A stretch of DNA of 64,000 bases from Nitrospirillum amazonense (GCF_007828035.1 NZ_VITV01000001.1:62001-126000), one strand, 5' to 3'. Counted from the stretch's first letter, positions 8,140-20,419 are shown. The notes: generated from the sequence alone by a model not told the origin. Program-made: numbers and translations.

Positions 8140-8332
8140 AACTCAGGCGACCTATATTATATAATTTCAGCAGGACTGTAATATATTGCCCCTTCTTGGG
8201 ACCGCGCGTAACCTCATTTCAAAACTTTGGACGCATTGGTGGCATGCCTCTGCATAGGAATGGCTCCGCTTCCGTCCGGTCCGTCACGGTGCCACCATAT
8301 AAGCGCCCCTTCCCGCTTCGAACCTGCGCGCT

Positions 8333-9532
8333 ATGGCTCACGACACAAAAAGCTCCAGCGACCCGACAAACCCCGCCACCCTGCTGGTCCATGCCGGCCG
8401 CAACCCGCTGGACAATTATGGCGTGGTCAACGTGCCGCCCTATCGCGCCTCCACCATCCTGTTCTCCTGCCTGGATGAGTTGGAGGGGCACGATCCCGAG
8501 CATAGGGCGCCGCGCTACGGCCGTCGCTCCACCCCCAGCAGCCTGGCGTTCGAGGACGCGGTGGCGGCGCTGGAGGGCGGGCACCGCGCGGTGGTGGCCA
8601 GCTCCGGCCTGGCCGCCGTCACCACCGCCCTGCTGGCCTATGCCAAGGCCGGCGGTCATCTGCTGGTGGCCGACACGGTCTATGGCCCGTCGCGCGATTT
8701 CTGCGACAAGGTGCTGACGCGCCTGGGCGTGAGCGTGGAGTATGTCGACCCGCTGATCGGCGCCGACATCCGGCACAAGCTGCGGCCGGAGACCACGGCC
8801 ATCCTGCTGGAATCCCCCGGATCCCTGACCTTCGAGGTGCAGGACGTCCCCGCCATCGCGAAGGCCGCCCACGACAAGGGCGTGGCCGTGCTGGTGGACA
8901 GCACGTGGTCGGCCGGCATCTGCAGCAAGCCGCTGAACCTGGGCGCCGACGTCGTCATCCACGCCGCCACCAAGTATTTCGTGGGCCATGCCGACGCGAC
9001 CGTGGGCGTCATCGTCGGCACGCGCGAGGCTTGGCAGCGGGTGAAGGACACCGCCCTGCAGCTGGGCCAGAACGTGGGCGGCGACGACCTGTATCTGGCC
9101 ATGCGCGGCATGCGCACCCTGGCCGCCCGCATGGCCCGCCACCAGGAGACGGCACTGGCCATCGCCCGCTGGCTGAAGGGCCGGGACGAGGTGCAGCGCG
9201 TGCTGCACCCGGCCTTCGCCGACTGCCCCGGCCATAACATCTGGAAGCGCGACTTCACCGGATCCAGCGGCCTGTTCACGGTGGAACTGAAGAAGCAGCC
9301 GCGCGCCGCCGTCGCCGCCCTGGTCGACGGCATGTCCCACTTCGGCATCGGCTTCAGCTGGGGCGGGTTCGAATCCCTGATCCTGCCCACCGACCCGCGC
9401 AAGATCCGTACGGCCACGCCCTGGACTGGCACCGGCACCCTGGTCCGCCTGCATGCCGGCCTGGAGGATGCCGACGACCTGATCCGCGACCTGGAACGGG
9501 GCCTTGCCCGCATGAAGGGAACCACCGCGTGA
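8333..9532 (+). CDS. metC: Cystathionine beta-lyase
   Basis: A 399-aa PLP enzyme of the Cys/Met metabolism family (fold type I) that cleaves cystathionine to homocysteine, pyruvate and ammonia. Visible signatures are RYGRRSTPS, the [13 protein letters not shown] loop, [35 protein letters not shown] and [16 protein letters not shown] with the PLP lysine. The SPGSxTFEVQD and SWGGFESL motifs are typical of MetC rather than gamma-synthases. No strong ribosome site precedes ATG 8333. About 190 AT-rich bases upstream separate it from the HEPN-like gene, and no SAM riboswitch was recognised there. The stop overlaps the start of hisI by four bases, so the two are translationally coupled. Confidence 0.88.
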   Translation: MAHDTKSSSDPTNPATLLVHAGRNPLDNYGVVNVPPYRASTILFSCLDELEGHDPEHRAPRYGRRSTPSSLAFEDAVAALEGGHRAVVASSGLAAVTTALLAYAKAGGHLLVADTVYGPSRDFCDKVLTRLGVSVEYVDPLIGADIRHKLRPETTAILLESPGSLTFEVQDVPAIAKAAHDKGVAVLVDSTWSAGICSKPLNLGADVVIHAATKYFVGHADATVGVIVGTREAWQRVKDTALQLGQNVGGDDLYLAMRGMRTLAARMARHQETALAIARWLKGRDEVQRVLHPAFADCPGHNIWKRDFTGSSGLFTVELKKQPRAAVAALVDGMSHFGIGFSWGGFESLILPTDPRKIRTATPWTGTGTLVRLHAGLEDADDLIRDLERGLARMKGTTA

Positions 9533-9981
9533 GCATGAGTGCCGACATCGCCTATCCCCTGCCCGCCGCCACCGTCGAGGCGACGCTGGCCGCCATCCGC
9601 TTCGACGCCAACGGCCTGGTGCCGGCCATCGCCCAGCAGCACGACACGGGTGAGGTGCTGATGATGGCCTGGATGAACCGTGAGTCCGTGGCCGAAAGTC
9701 TGGCCACCGGCCGGGTCTGCTATTGGTCGCGCTCGCGCCAGTCCTTCTGGCGCAAGGGCGACACCTCGGGCCAGGTGCAGCACCTGCGGGAACTGCGGGT
9801 GGATTGCGACGGCGACACCCTGCTGCTGCTGGTCGACCAGGTGGGGGTGGCCTGCCATACCGGCCGCCGGTCCTGCTTCTACCGTTCGGCGACGCCGGAC
9901 GGGCTGTCCACAATCGCGGATGTGGTCACCGACCCCCTGGACCTGTATCCGCCGCATGGCCACAAACACACAACAACTTAG
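9529..9981 (+). CDS. hisI: Phosphoribosyl-AMP cyclohydrolase
   Basis: A 150-aa single-domain HisI that opens the adenine ring of phosphoribosyl-AMP in histidine biosynthesis (step 3). Zinc and metal motifs are present: [35 protein letters not shown] and [12 protein letters not shown] with the conserved cysteines. It has no fused HisE domain, as is usual in alphaproteobacteria. The GTG at 9529 overlaps the metC stop (GTGA) and has AAGGGA about 8 bases upstream; an ATG at 9535 is an alternative. It lies away from any other his gene and appears to depend on metC for translation. Confidence 0.92.
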   Translation: MSMSADIAYPLPAATVEATLAAIRFDANGLVPAIAQQHDTGEVLMMAWMNRESVAESLATGRVCYWSRSRQSFWRKGDTSGQVQHLRELRVDCDGDTLLLLVDQVGVACHTGRRSCFYRSATPDGLSTIADVVTDPLDLYPPHGHKHTTT

Positions 9982-10117
9982 CTAAAAGTCCAGCAATCGT
10001 TTCCTGTTTCCAGTATTGTCCAATTGACGGCGACTGCTTGGTGGCCGACCATTTGGCAGTGGGGTCCGATCCGGTTTTTGGGTGGAACCGGTGGATCCCC
10101 CGTGGGGGAAGACGGGT

Positions 10118-13162
<3,045 letters not shown>

Positions 13163-13211
13163 ACTTCCCCCAGATCCCCCCTGGCCTTGGCCTGTGCTAT
13201 CGCCATGAAAA

Positions 13212-13239
13212 AAGGCGGCCCCCGGATGGGGACCGCCTT
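13212..13239 (-). terminator. Terminator of the autotransporter gene
   Basis: A GC-rich hairpin (AAGGCGGTCCCC / GGGGGCCGCCTT on the minus strand) followed by TTTTTT. It lies about 25 bases after the autotransporter stop. It also faces the end of the hybrid kinase gene, so it may act in both directions. Confidence 0.75.
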
Positions 13240-13264
13240 GCCAGAGGTGCGCGAAGCGCCCGGA

Positions 13265-16261
13265 TCAGAACCGGAACTTGCTCACGAAGCGGGCGTCATA
13301 ACCGATGAAGCCACGACGGTCTTCGCCGCCCAGCTCCAACGCGATGTCGGAGTAGCGGTTGCCGCCCTGCACCGTGATGCGTGCGATGGGGCCGCCGCCG
13401 ACCACGGACTGCGGCATCAGGGTGAAGCTGGACCCACCGGCGAAACTGGCGGTGGTGTCGCCCGGGCCATCGCCGAACACCTGCTTCCACCCCACGGTCA
13501 GGGAGGGCTTCCACTGGAAATCGCCGCCCAGCTGGGTCCCGAAGGTCAAGGCGGCCTCGGCGTTGCCCTGCTGGCCGGTGCGCTCGTCGATCTTCAGGTT
13601 GAAGCCGTCGCTGCCGCCGCTTTCCTGGTGGGCGCCATCGGATAGCACGAAATAGTCCAGCGAGGCGGTGGGCCGCACGAACATGAAGCCCAGCGACTGC
13701 TCATACCCCAGGCCGAAATGGGCATCGCCCAAATAGCCCGACCAGTGGGCGTTGGCGTCGCGCTCGAACGCGGCGCCCTCATCGTCGGTGCCGGTGAAGA
13801 CGCGCTTGCTGGAGAACCGGATATAGCCGGCGTTCAGGCTGGCGCTGGCCATCAGCCCACCATACCGGTCGCGCCAGTAGGCGCCGCCGGTGAAGACTTC
13901 GCCCTTCACCTGGTTGCCGCTGGAGGCGTCCGGATCGTTGACGGCGGTGATCATATAGGAGGAGGACAGGCCGACGATGCCGACATTCTCCACCGACTTC
14001 TCATAACCGCCCATCAGCGCCACGCCATTGCCGTTGTAGCCGGGGCCCTCGCCCCGGTTCTGCGACACGGCGAAACCCAGCTCCTGCACCCAAGCGCCGC
14101 GCTTCTCATCCTTCATGGCCACGGTGGGGTCGGATTCGGTACGGGCCAGCGCCATCATGCCGCGGTTCAGCAGCTGGAAGGGGCCGCCGTTGTAGTCGGG
14201 CAGCATCTTCTCATAGAGGCTGCCGAAGGAGCTGGCGCTGGTGGCGTTGAAGAAGGCCTCGCCGATCTGCGTATCCTTGTCGAAGGCCCCGTAGACGGCG
14301 TTGAACGCGCCGGCGCCCACGGTAATGCCCGCCTCGGCCGCCGTCCGACGCGCCACATTCACCGTCACGGTACCGGCGGTGGTGTCGGTGGCGACGTTGG
14401 CCTTGTACCAGTAGGACACGTCGCCCAGCAGCGACTGGTCGGTGCTGCCCACGCTCAGGCTGCTGGCCTTGATGACGGTGAAACTGTTGCTGTCGGTGAC
14501 CTTGCTCTTGAAGATCAGGCCGATCTTGGTGCCCGACGCCAGCGAAGCGGCGCCGGAAACGTTGAACAGGGTGTTGGTGTTGTTGACCGGGTCGGCGGTG
14601 AAGTCGATCTCGCCGCTGGACCCCACGGTCAGAGAGCGCATGGTGATGGTGCTGGTGCTGCTGTTGCGCAGCTTGCCGTTGGTGACCGTGGCGGCCAGGG
14701 TGCCGTCGCTGGTCAGGGCGCCGGCGTAGACGGCGCCGCCGTCGATGGTCAGCGTGTTGGTGCCGCTGCCGAAGGACAACGCGCCCGTGACCTTGCCCCC
14801 CGTCAGGTTGACGGTTGCATCGCCCGAACCCAGCAAAATGTCGCCGGTGATGGTGCCGCTGCTGGTGATGGTGACGCCGACGGTGTTCGCCCGCAGGTCC
14901 AGCGCTGTGGCCGTGCCGGTGATGCCGGTGTTGTCCGTGGATTTCGTGACGGTGGCCAGGATAGTGCCACTGTTGTTGATCTGCGTGACGGTGCCGCTCG
15001 CATCCTTGATGGCGATCGCGTTGCTGGCCACCGAGGTCGTGGCGCCGGCATAGCCGGTGGCGTAAGCCGCGACCGTGCCGGTGATGTTGATGCTGTTGAC
15101 AGTGGCGCCACTGGCGATGGAGATGGCGGTCGCCGTCGAGGACTGGGACGACACCGTGGTGCTGATGGTGCCGGAAATGGCGATGTCGGTGACGGTGGCG
15201 CCCGAGCCGATTAGGATGCCGGTGGAATCCGCCTTGTAGGACAGGCTGGTCAGGGTGCCCGACAGACTGAGGCCGCCCAGGACGTTGACAGTCCCGCCCT
15301 GGCCGCCGATCTGAATGCCCGTGGTGCTGAAGCCGTCGTAGACGCCGTTGGCCACGATGCCGCCCGCCAGAACCAGGCCGCGGGTGTTGTCGGGATAGGT
15401 GCCCAGGGTGATGTTGTCGGTGGCGTCGCCGACCACCAGGGCCGGGGCCGAACCATAGGACGTGAGCGAGCCCGTCGATTCCAAGTAAAGGCCGCCCGTT
15501 ATCGTCTGGGCGATGCGGAAGGCGGCGCCGCCCTGCAACTCGTCATTGGCGGTCAGCGCCGCGAAGCCGGCCGTGGTGGTGGGCCGCGTGGTCGACAAAT
15601 AGCCGGTGGAGGTGACGCTGCCCGTGACGTCTATCGCCCCTTCCATGACCCCGTCGACGGCCACACCGACCGACCCGGTGCCCAGCGCGCTGACCGTGCC
15701 GGAAATGACCAGGCCCCCCACGGTGTGCCCAGTGTACTGGATGCCATATGAGTTGTTGCCCGTCACCGACACCGTGCCGCTCATCGTCACGCTGCCGTCC
15801 ATGTCGGACGCGACCCGGATGCCGGCGCTGTCGTTGCCGCGCACCGTCAGGGTGGCCGAGGTGTTGATGTCGCCCGTGAACACCCCTGTGCCGGTGACCC
15901 AGATGCCATTGCGCCCCTCGGCCGAGGTCAGCGGGATGGTGGAGCTGACGCTGCTGTCGGTCAGCGTCAGGGTGCCGCTGAGGCTGACGCTGCCGGTGGT
16001 GCCGCCCTTCACCAGGATGCCGGTGGTGTCATCGCCGCCGGTGATGGAGATGGTGCCGGAACTGCTGACCGAGTTGTTGCTGTCCAGCGTCACCGCGGCG
16101 CCACTGGATGGGCTGACCGTCCCCGTGATGGTCAGATCGCCGGCGGAAGAGGTCGCCACACCGGTGGTCCGGGTGTCGGAAATCGTCGTCGCCGCGTGAA
16201 GGTCGGTCAGGGCGGCGAGGCACAGGGGTGCTGCGGCCACCGGCGCGAGAAGGCGCTTCAT
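13265..16261 (-). CDS. Autotransporter outer-membrane beta-barrel protein (type Va)
   Basis: A 998-aa surface protein with a signal peptide (MKRLLAPVAAAPLCLAALTDLHAA). The Ser/Thr/Gly-rich passenger of about 650 residues is built from imperfect repeats around SGT-(I/V)-x-(I/V)-TG and G(S/A)VxxSGT, as expected for a right-handed beta-helix. A pertactin-like boundary region follows. From about residue 730 a beta-barrel begins (EKRGAWVQELGF...), ending with the canonical C-terminal phenylalanine (RFVSKFRF). The barrel would sit in the outer membrane and display the passenger at the surface. No protease or lipase triad is seen, so adhesion is the likely role (inference). It is a monocistronic unit with a strong terminator. 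Confidence 0.85.
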   Translation of the reverse strand: MKRLLAPVAAAPLCLAALTDLHAATTISDTRTTGVATSSAGDLTITGTVSPSSGAAVTLDSNNSVSSSGTISITGGDDTTGILVKGGTTGSVSLSGTLTLTDSSVSSTIPLTSAEGRNGIWVTGTGVFTGDINTSATLTVRGNDSAGIRVASDMDGSVTMSGTVSVTGNNSYGIQYTGHTVGGLVISGTVSALGTGSVGVAVDGVMEGAIDVTGSVTSTGYLSTTRPTTTAGFAALTANDELQGGAAFRIAQTITGGLYLESTGSLTSYGSAPALVVGDATDNITLGTYPDNTRGLVLAGGIVANGVYDGFSTTGIQIGGQGGTVNVLGGLSLSGTLTSLSYKADSTGILIGSGATVTDIAISGTISTTVSSQSSTATAISIASGATVNSINITGTVAAYATGYAGATTSVASNAIAIKDASGTVTQINNSGTILATVTKSTDNTGITGTATALDLRANTVGVTITSSGTITGDILLGSGDATVNLTGGKVTGALSFGSGTNTLTIDGGAVYAGALTSDGTLAATVTNGKLRNSSTSTITMRSLTVGSSGEIDFTADPVNNTNTLFNVSGAASLASGTKIGLIFKSKVTDSNSFTVIKASSLSVGSTDQSLLGDVSYWYKANVATDTTAGTVTVNVARRTAAEAGITVGAGAFNAVYGAFDKDTQIGEAFFNATSASSFGSLYEKMLPDYNGGPFQLLNRGMMALARTESDPTVAMKDEKRGAWVQELGFAVSQNRGEGPGYNGNGVALMGGYEKSVENVGIVGLSSSYMITAVNDPDASSGNQVKGEVFTGGAYWRDRYGGLMASASLNAGYIRFSSKRVFTGTDDEGAAFERDANAHWSGYLGDAHFGLGYEQSLGFMFVRPTASLDYFVLSDGAHQESGGSDGFNLKIDERTGQQGNAEAALTFGTQLGGDFQWKPSLTVGWKQVFGDGPGDTTASFAGGSSFTLMPQSVVGGGPIARITVQGGNRYSDIALELGGEDRRGFIGYDARFVSKFRF

Positions 16262-16593
16262 TTGCTGAAAAATCCTGCCTGTTCAGACGAATAACGGACA
16301 TTTGGCCGGTGTACCGGCGGAAAGGGACGGAACTGGCCGGGTTGTAGCGGCCGGATTGTGGGCGGGGGATTGCGGCCCATACGGACCGGGTTACACGGCC
16401 CGGTCGTCCAAACCCGGCGCGCCATTTCGAGAAAAATTCCCGCCGTCACGGTGATCGGCCAATTTGCCGCAGCCCTACCCGCGCCTATCCTTCCGAACGG
16501 CGGGACGCGATGGGCCTGGGATATTTGCAACTGGCGGCGGCGCGGAGACCTGGCGTAGAGTTCCCGCGCCCCAGCCTGCCGGAACGCGAGCGC

Positions 16594-16947
16594 ATGAAGG
16601 AACTACGCTGCATCGTCTTCACCGACCGCGAGGTGGTGAGCGCCATCACCGAACGGCGGCGCAAGCTGAACGACGCCTTCCCCGACGGGGATGTCACCAG
16701 CCTGGAGTACACGGTCAACCGCGGCGTCAGCGCCCGCCTGTCCGTGACCCTGAACGGCGCCGCCAACGACGTCACCATTCCGGAACAGGAGCTGCAGGCG
16801 GCCCTGGTGGGCTATTGCATGTCCCGCAACGTTCCGCTGCCCGTCGTGGCCGACAAGGCCCTGTACGTCATCAAGGGACGGGCCACCCTGATGATCACCA
16901 TGAATTTCAAGAAGCCGGCGCGCCTGGTCGTTTTGGGCGTGGAATGA
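16594..16947 (+). CDS. Small conserved protein of unknown function
   Basis: A 117-aa soluble protein starting MKELRCIVFTDREVVSAITERRRKLNDAF and ending MNFKKPARLVVLGVE. I do not recognise the family. It has no signal peptide or membrane segment. Alternating strands and helices (RLSVTLNG, VTIPEQELQAALVGYCMSR, ADKALYVIKGRATLMITM) suggest a small alpha/beta fold. ATG 16594 is chosen over an in-frame ATG at 16510 because the extra N-terminal residues are low complexity. A strong terminator follows 35 bases later. It sits between the autotransporter (divergent) and the flagellin gene (convergent). A regulatory role in motility is conceivable from position only. Confidence 0.65.
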   Translation: MKELRCIVFTDREVVSAITERRRKLNDAFPDGDVTSLEYTVNRGVSARLSVTLNGAANDVTIPEQELQAALVGYCMSRNVPLPVVADKALYVIKGRATLMITMNFKKPARLVVLGVE

Positions 16948-16981
16948 CCCCAGCGAATCCCCAGGCCTGAGCGCGAAATGA

Positions 16982-17012
16982 AAAAGGGCGGCCCGCTGGG
17001 GACCGCCCTTTT
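16982..17012. terminator. Bidirectional terminator between unknown gene and flagellin
   Basis: A hairpin with arms AAAAGGGCGG and CCGCCCTTTT around a short GC-rich loop. The A-run on one side and T-run on the other allow termination for both the plus-strand gene ending at 16947 and the flagellin gene ending at 17102. Confidence 0.75.
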
Positions 17013-17101
17013 CCTTGTGCCCGCCGCTGTCCGGGACCGGGGCGGCGGGAGGGGGATCGGGTGGCCTTTTGCCACGCCGCCGCCCGCCCCGCCGTCACCG
17101 A

Positions 17102-18964
17102 TTAGAACAGCTTCAGGATGGCCTGCTGGCTCTGGTTCGCCAGCGACAGGGTGGTGACACCCAGCGACTGGCGCGTCTGCAGGGTCAGCAACTCGGCGCC
17201 GGCCTGGTTCTGGTCGACCTGCACCAGGCTGTCCGCACCGTCCGACAGGACGTTGTTGAAGGCGTCGGTGAAGTCGGACCGGGTCTGGATGACGTTCAGG
17301 TTGGTGCTGAGCGTCTGGCCAGCGGACCGCAGCTGGGTGGTGGCGTAGGTCAGCTGGGCCACGGCGGCGTCGATATCTGACCGGTCCAGGAAGTCGTTCT
17401 GGGCATAGTCGAGACGCAGGCCCTGGCCGTCGGTGGTGACGTTGGTGGACTTGACGCTCAACGAGTTGGTGTTGGTCTCGTTGAACTGCACCAGAAGATC
17501 GTTCTGGGTGTTGGCCGGCGTCTGCTGCGACGTCGTCATGTTGGCGGAGCGGTTGGCCGAAGCCGCCTGCATGATCTTCGTCGAGTCGACGTTGATGCGC
17601 ACCGTGCCGGTGGTGAAGGACATGGCATTTTCGCCGTCCGTCAGCTTGCCGCTGCCCCGATCATTGGCGCCCGACCGGGTGATGGACACACCGTTCAGGT
17701 CGGTAGCCGTGACGGCCAGATCCACATCCTTCTCGATGGTGGAGGTGCCGTTGCCCGCGGTGCCCAGTCCTTCCAACGTGGAACGGTCGACGGTGAAGGA
17801 CACGACCGAGCCCGAGGAGAAGGACACGGAGATGTCCTTGGTCAGGGCGTTGACGGTCGAACTGCCCAGCGTGAAGCTGTTGGACGTGCCATAGGGGCTG
17901 GCCGCGGTGATCTGGAAGGTGCCGGGCGTCGAGGAACTGACGGTGAAGCCTGAGATCGAGCTGCCCGGGACGGAGATGGAGTTGGTGATGAGGTTCTGCA
18001 GGTTGGTCGCGATGGCGGTCTGGCGCAACGTGGGCGACGGGTTGGCCACGTCACCGGCCGAGGCGGTGTAGCTGAACGTCCGGCCATTGATGGTGACGTT
18101 GAAGGTATCGCCCTCGTCGATGTTGCCGGTGATGTTCACCTGCGATATCTGCGGCGTGCCCGAGGTGCCGGCGCTCACCAGGCTGTTGGTGGCGCTCTGG
18201 GTGTTGTCGAAGAAGGTGATGGACCGGGACTCGCCGCCTTCGGTGACCACGGCCGTGCGGGTCTGTCCCACGGCGCCACGGATTTCGATCGACACGTCGG
18301 AGAAGTTGCCGGCCGTGCTGCTGAGCTTGCCGGACACCTTCAGGCCGAACAGGCCGCGGGCGTCTTCCGCAGAGGCGATGTCGCCGGCGTTGCCGGAGAT
18401 GTCGCCCGTGCCGGATACGCGGATGGAATAGGTGTCCGAGGTGGTGACGTTGGTCACGCGGCTGTTGGACAGGCCGGTGATGGAGTTCACCGTGGACCGC
18501 GACGTGGAGGTGGCGTCGAAGGTCTGGCCGCTGCCGGCCAGCAGGTTCTTGCCGCCGTAGCCGCTGTCGGCGGCCAGCTTGTCGATCTGGTCCTTGATGT
18601 CATTGAACTGGGCGGCCAGCGACTTGCGGGTGGCGATCGAGCCGGGGTCGTTGCCCAGGTTGGAATAGGCCGAGGTCGTCAGGCCCTTGGCCTGGTCGAT
18701 CAGCTTCTGGATGGAGGTGATGCCCTGGTTGCCCGCCTTGATGGTGCTGATGGCCTGGCCCATCGCGTCCTTCAGGGTGGACAGGTCGCTGGCACGCTGG
18801 TTCAGCCCCTGGGCCGCGAAGAAGGCCGTGGGGCCGTCCAGCGCGCTATTGACCTTGTTGCCCGTGGACAGTTGCGCCTGGAGCTTGTCGATCGAGCTGT
18901 TGGTGTTCTGCAGCAACAGCAGGTTGGAACGCATTGCCGAAGAGAGGGCGACTTGAGAGGACAT
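17102..18964 (-). CDS. Flagellin (large variant)
   Basis: Flagellar filament protein of about 620 residues, exported by the flagellar type III apparatus. The conserved D0/D1 ends are clear: N-terminal SSAMRSNLLLLQNTNSSIDKLQAQLSTGNKVNSALDGP and C-terminal LTYATTQLRSAGQTLSTNLNVIQTR plus SLANQSQQAILKLF. The middle (residues about 160-480) is a long Ser/Thr/Gly-rich D2/D3 region, making this much larger than the roughly 280-400 aa flagellins of many relatives. Two adjacent ATGs exist (18967 and 18964); the second is 7 bases from AAGGAG and is preferred. No other flagellar gene is nearby. It has a long leader behind a sigma-54-type promoter at 19222-19239. It may be a lateral or secondary flagellin. 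Confidence 0.9.
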   Translation of the reverse strand: MSSQVALSSAMRSNLLLLQNTNSSIDKLQAQLSTGNKVNSALDGPTAFFAAQGLNQRASDLSTLKDAMGQAISTIKAGNQGITSIQKLIDQAKGLTTSAYSNLGNDPGSIATRKSLAAQFNDIKDQIDKLAADSGYGGKNLLAGSGQTFDATSTSRSTVNSITGLSNSRVTNVTTSDTYSIRVSGTGDISGNAGDIASAEDARGLFGLKVSGKLSSTAGNFSDVSIEIRGAVGQTRTAVVTEGGESRSITFFDNTQSATNSLVSAGTSGTPQISQVNITGNIDEGDTFNVTINGRTFSYTASAGDVANPSPTLRQTAIATNLQNLITNSISVPGSSISGFTVSSSTPGTFQITAASPYGTSNSFTLGSSTVNALTKDISVSFSSGSVVSFTVDRSTLEGLGTAGNGTSTIEKDVDLAVTATDLNGVSITRSGANDRGSGKLTDGENAMSFTTGTVRINVDSTKIMQAASANRSANMTTSQQTPANTQNDLLVQFNETNTNSLSVKSTNVTTDGQGLRLDYAQNDFLDRSDIDAAVAQLTYATTQLRSAGQTLSTNLNVIQTRSDFTDAFNNVLSDGADSLVQVDQNQAGAELLTLQTRQSLGVTTLSLANQSQQAILKLF

Positions 18965-19200
18965 CATCTATCTCCTTTTGAGCTGCCGGAGGGCGGCCGT
19001 TTGGGCCGGTCTGATCCTTCTGGCGAGAGCAAGCTGCTGGTCCCATGCCATCGAAGAGCACCACCCGCCCGCTGCCGGGGGGGCCTAAGTCCCCGTCTCC
19101 GGGCGGCAACCCGTTCCCTGCCGGGATGGCGGGACGGATTGGTCCGGGGTTGCCCGGGGGCGCTACGCTGGTATGGACGCCATCAACCTCCTCTGATGGA

Positions 19201-19224
19201 CGGTTAAGTTCGTCCGCTTAACCG
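19201..19224. repeat. Inverted repeat in the flagellin leader
   Basis: CGGTTAAG and CTTAACCG form a perfect 8-base inverted repeat around an 8-base spacer. On the minus strand it covers the expected transcription start of the flagellin mRNA, so it could be an operator or a 5-prime hairpin that stabilises the transcript. Confidence 0.45.
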
Positions 19225-19239
19225 CAGAAACCGTGCCAA
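19222..19239 (-). promoter_or_regulatory. Predicted sigma-54 promoter of the flagellin gene
   Basis: The minus strand reads TTGGCACGGTTTCTGCGG, matching the -24/-12 consensus TGGCACG-N4-TTGC with the invariant GG and GC ten bases apart (one mismatch, C for T at -12). It predicts a leader of about 245 bases. Sigma-54 control of flagellins is well known in proteobacteria. Confidence 0.6.
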
Positions 19240-19603
19240 CAGCCCACGGCGATGTTTACACGTCTGTAAATAAAGGGATTTTCAGGCGCTGGGCGGCTGG
19301 CCGCGACAGGAATGCGAACAATTGGGGCGGTCGGAATTTCCCGCCGCCCGGTCAAAATTGCCGGGTGACGCGGCCCAAGGCGGCCGGGATTTCCTGGTTG
19401 CCGGCCCGAAATTGGCCTCGCCTGCGCCCCGCCGGGCCCCGGAATGCCCCTGCCCTGGGGCCTGCGGGCTGACACCGGCCGCCGCCATGGCGCTTTTTGC
19501 CGGGCACCGCACCACTCTTTCGTGCGTTGGGGGGCCAGGATTTCAGCTGAAAAGCCGGGCACAAGGCGGGGCAGGGTTGCCGGGCGCCCGGCCGCTTTCC
19601 TGA
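19240..19603. other. Intergenic region without a recognisable gene
   Basis: About 360 bases between the flagellin promoter and the tRNA-Pro promoter. It holds several similar short blocks (GGAATTTCC at about 19337, GGGATTTCC at about 19388, AGGATTTCA at about 19543, and CAAAATTGCC/GAAATTGG in between) in GC-rich surroundings. Plus-strand frames here lack a ribosome site and show no recognisable protein. Upstream activator sites for the sigma-54 promoter could lie here. Confidence 0.4.
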
Positions 19604-19633
19604 TTGACCATGGCCCCGCGAACCGCGTAAACC
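19604..19633 (+). promoter_or_regulatory. Predicted promoter of tRNA-Pro
   Basis: TTGACC, an 18-base spacer and TAAACC. The predicted start point is near 19640, about 11 bases before the mature tRNA. Confidence 0.5.
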
Positions 19634-19650
19634 CTAGCTCGCGATGGTTT

Positions 19651-19727
19651 CGGGGCGTAGCGCAGTCTGGTAGCGCGACGGTTTTGGGAACCGTAGGCCC
19701 CCGGTTCGAATCCGGGCGCCCCGACCA
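19651..19727 (+). tRNA. tRNA-Pro (anticodon UGG)
   Basis: 77 bases that fold as a cloverleaf: acceptor arms CGGGGCG and CGCCCCG, anticodon stem ACGGT/ACCGT with loop TTTGGGA (anticodon TGG), T-loop GGTTCGAATCC and an encoded ACCA end. Confidence 0.96.
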
Positions 19728-19797
19728 TCGCCCGGACCGGCGCCGGAATGGCGACGGCAGGCAACAGGTGTTTCGTTCAACCGGGGACGTTCCAGAG

Positions 19798-20103
19798 ATG
19801 CAGGTTCGTATCTATCAGCCGGCCAAAACGGCCATGCAGTCCGGCCGGGCCAAGACCCATGCGTGGATTCTGGAATATGAACTGGCCACCCCCCGCCGGC
19901 CGGAGCCGCTGATGGGCTGGACCAGCTCGGGCGACACCCTGAACCAGGTGAAGCTGACGTTCGACAGCGCCGAAGAGGCCATCGCCTACGCGACCCGCAA
20001 GGGGTGGGCCTACGAGGTCATCACCCACAACGACCGCATCGTCCGGCCGAAGAATTACGCCGACAACTTCCGCACCGACCGTCCCCGCGTCGGCCGCTTC
20101 TGA
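19798..20103 (+). CDS. NADH dehydrogenase complex I accessory subunit (NDUFS4-like, ETC_C1_NDUFA4 family)
   Basis: A 101-aa protein of the family that includes mitochondrial NDUFS4 (AQDQ subunit). Recognisable features are VRIYQPAKTAMQSGRAKTHAWILEYE near the N terminus, the central MGWTSSGDTLNQVKLTFDSAEEAIAYATRKGWAYEV and the C-terminal KNYADNFRTDRPRVGRF. In alphaproteobacteria this supernumerary subunit attaches to the peripheral arm of complex I and helps stabilise it. It is encoded alone, away from the nuo operon, between two tRNA genes, as is common in these bacteria. The ATG lies at 19798, 70 bases after tRNA-Pro. Confidence 0.88.
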   Translation: MQVRIYQPAKTAMQSGRAKTHAWILEYELATPRRPEPLMGWTSSGDTLNQVKLTFDSAEEAIAYATRKGWAYEVITHNDRIVRPKNYADNFRTDRPRVGRF

Positions 20104-20153
20104 CCCCTTCCTGATATTGGGCGCCCCGGCCCTCGGGCCCGGGGCCGCCTCCG

Positions 20154-20230
20154 GGCCCCATAGCTCAGTTGGATAGAGCAACCGCCTTCTAAGCGGTAGG
20201 TCGCTGGTTCGAATCCAGCTGGGGTCGCCA
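20154..20230 (+). tRNA. tRNA-Arg (anticodon UCU)
   Basis: 77 bases: acceptor GGCCCCA/TGGGGTC (with one G-T pair), D-arm AGCTCAGTTGGATAGAGC, anticodon stem ACCGC/GCGGT with loop CTTCTAA (anticodon TCT), T-loop GGTTCGAATCC and an encoded GCCA end. Confidence 0.95.
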
Positions 20231-20325
20231 ATCCGCCGGACCTGCCTGTGGGAGGCAGCATAGTTTGGCCTTTTTCGGCCATAGTCTGCCTCGGAATGCA
20301 CCATAGTCTGGCGTCTGTCTTGTGA

Positions 20326-20360
20326 AAAAGCCCGCCGCGGATCGTCCGCGGCGGGCTTTT
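20326..20360. terminator. Strong terminator after the tRNA-Arg unit
   Basis: A perfect hairpin (AAAAGCCCGCCGCGG / CCGCGGCGGGCTTTT, loop ATCGT) with a T-run. It is placed between tRNA-Arg and the convergent oxidoreductase gene, and its symmetry allows use from either side. Confidence 0.85.
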
Positions 20361-20419
20361 CGTCTCTTAACACCACGATAACTTAGAGTTGTTCCGTCTT
20401 CGGACTATCGCACCCAAAC

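Noticed and set aside
8140-8332. SAM riboswitch upstream of metC
   Set aside because: The region is AT-rich but shows no conserved SAM-I or SAM-II core or paired stems I could recognise.
19240-19603. CRISPR or REP-type repeat array
   Set aside because: The ATTTCC-like blocks vary in sequence and spacing, with no identical repeat unit.
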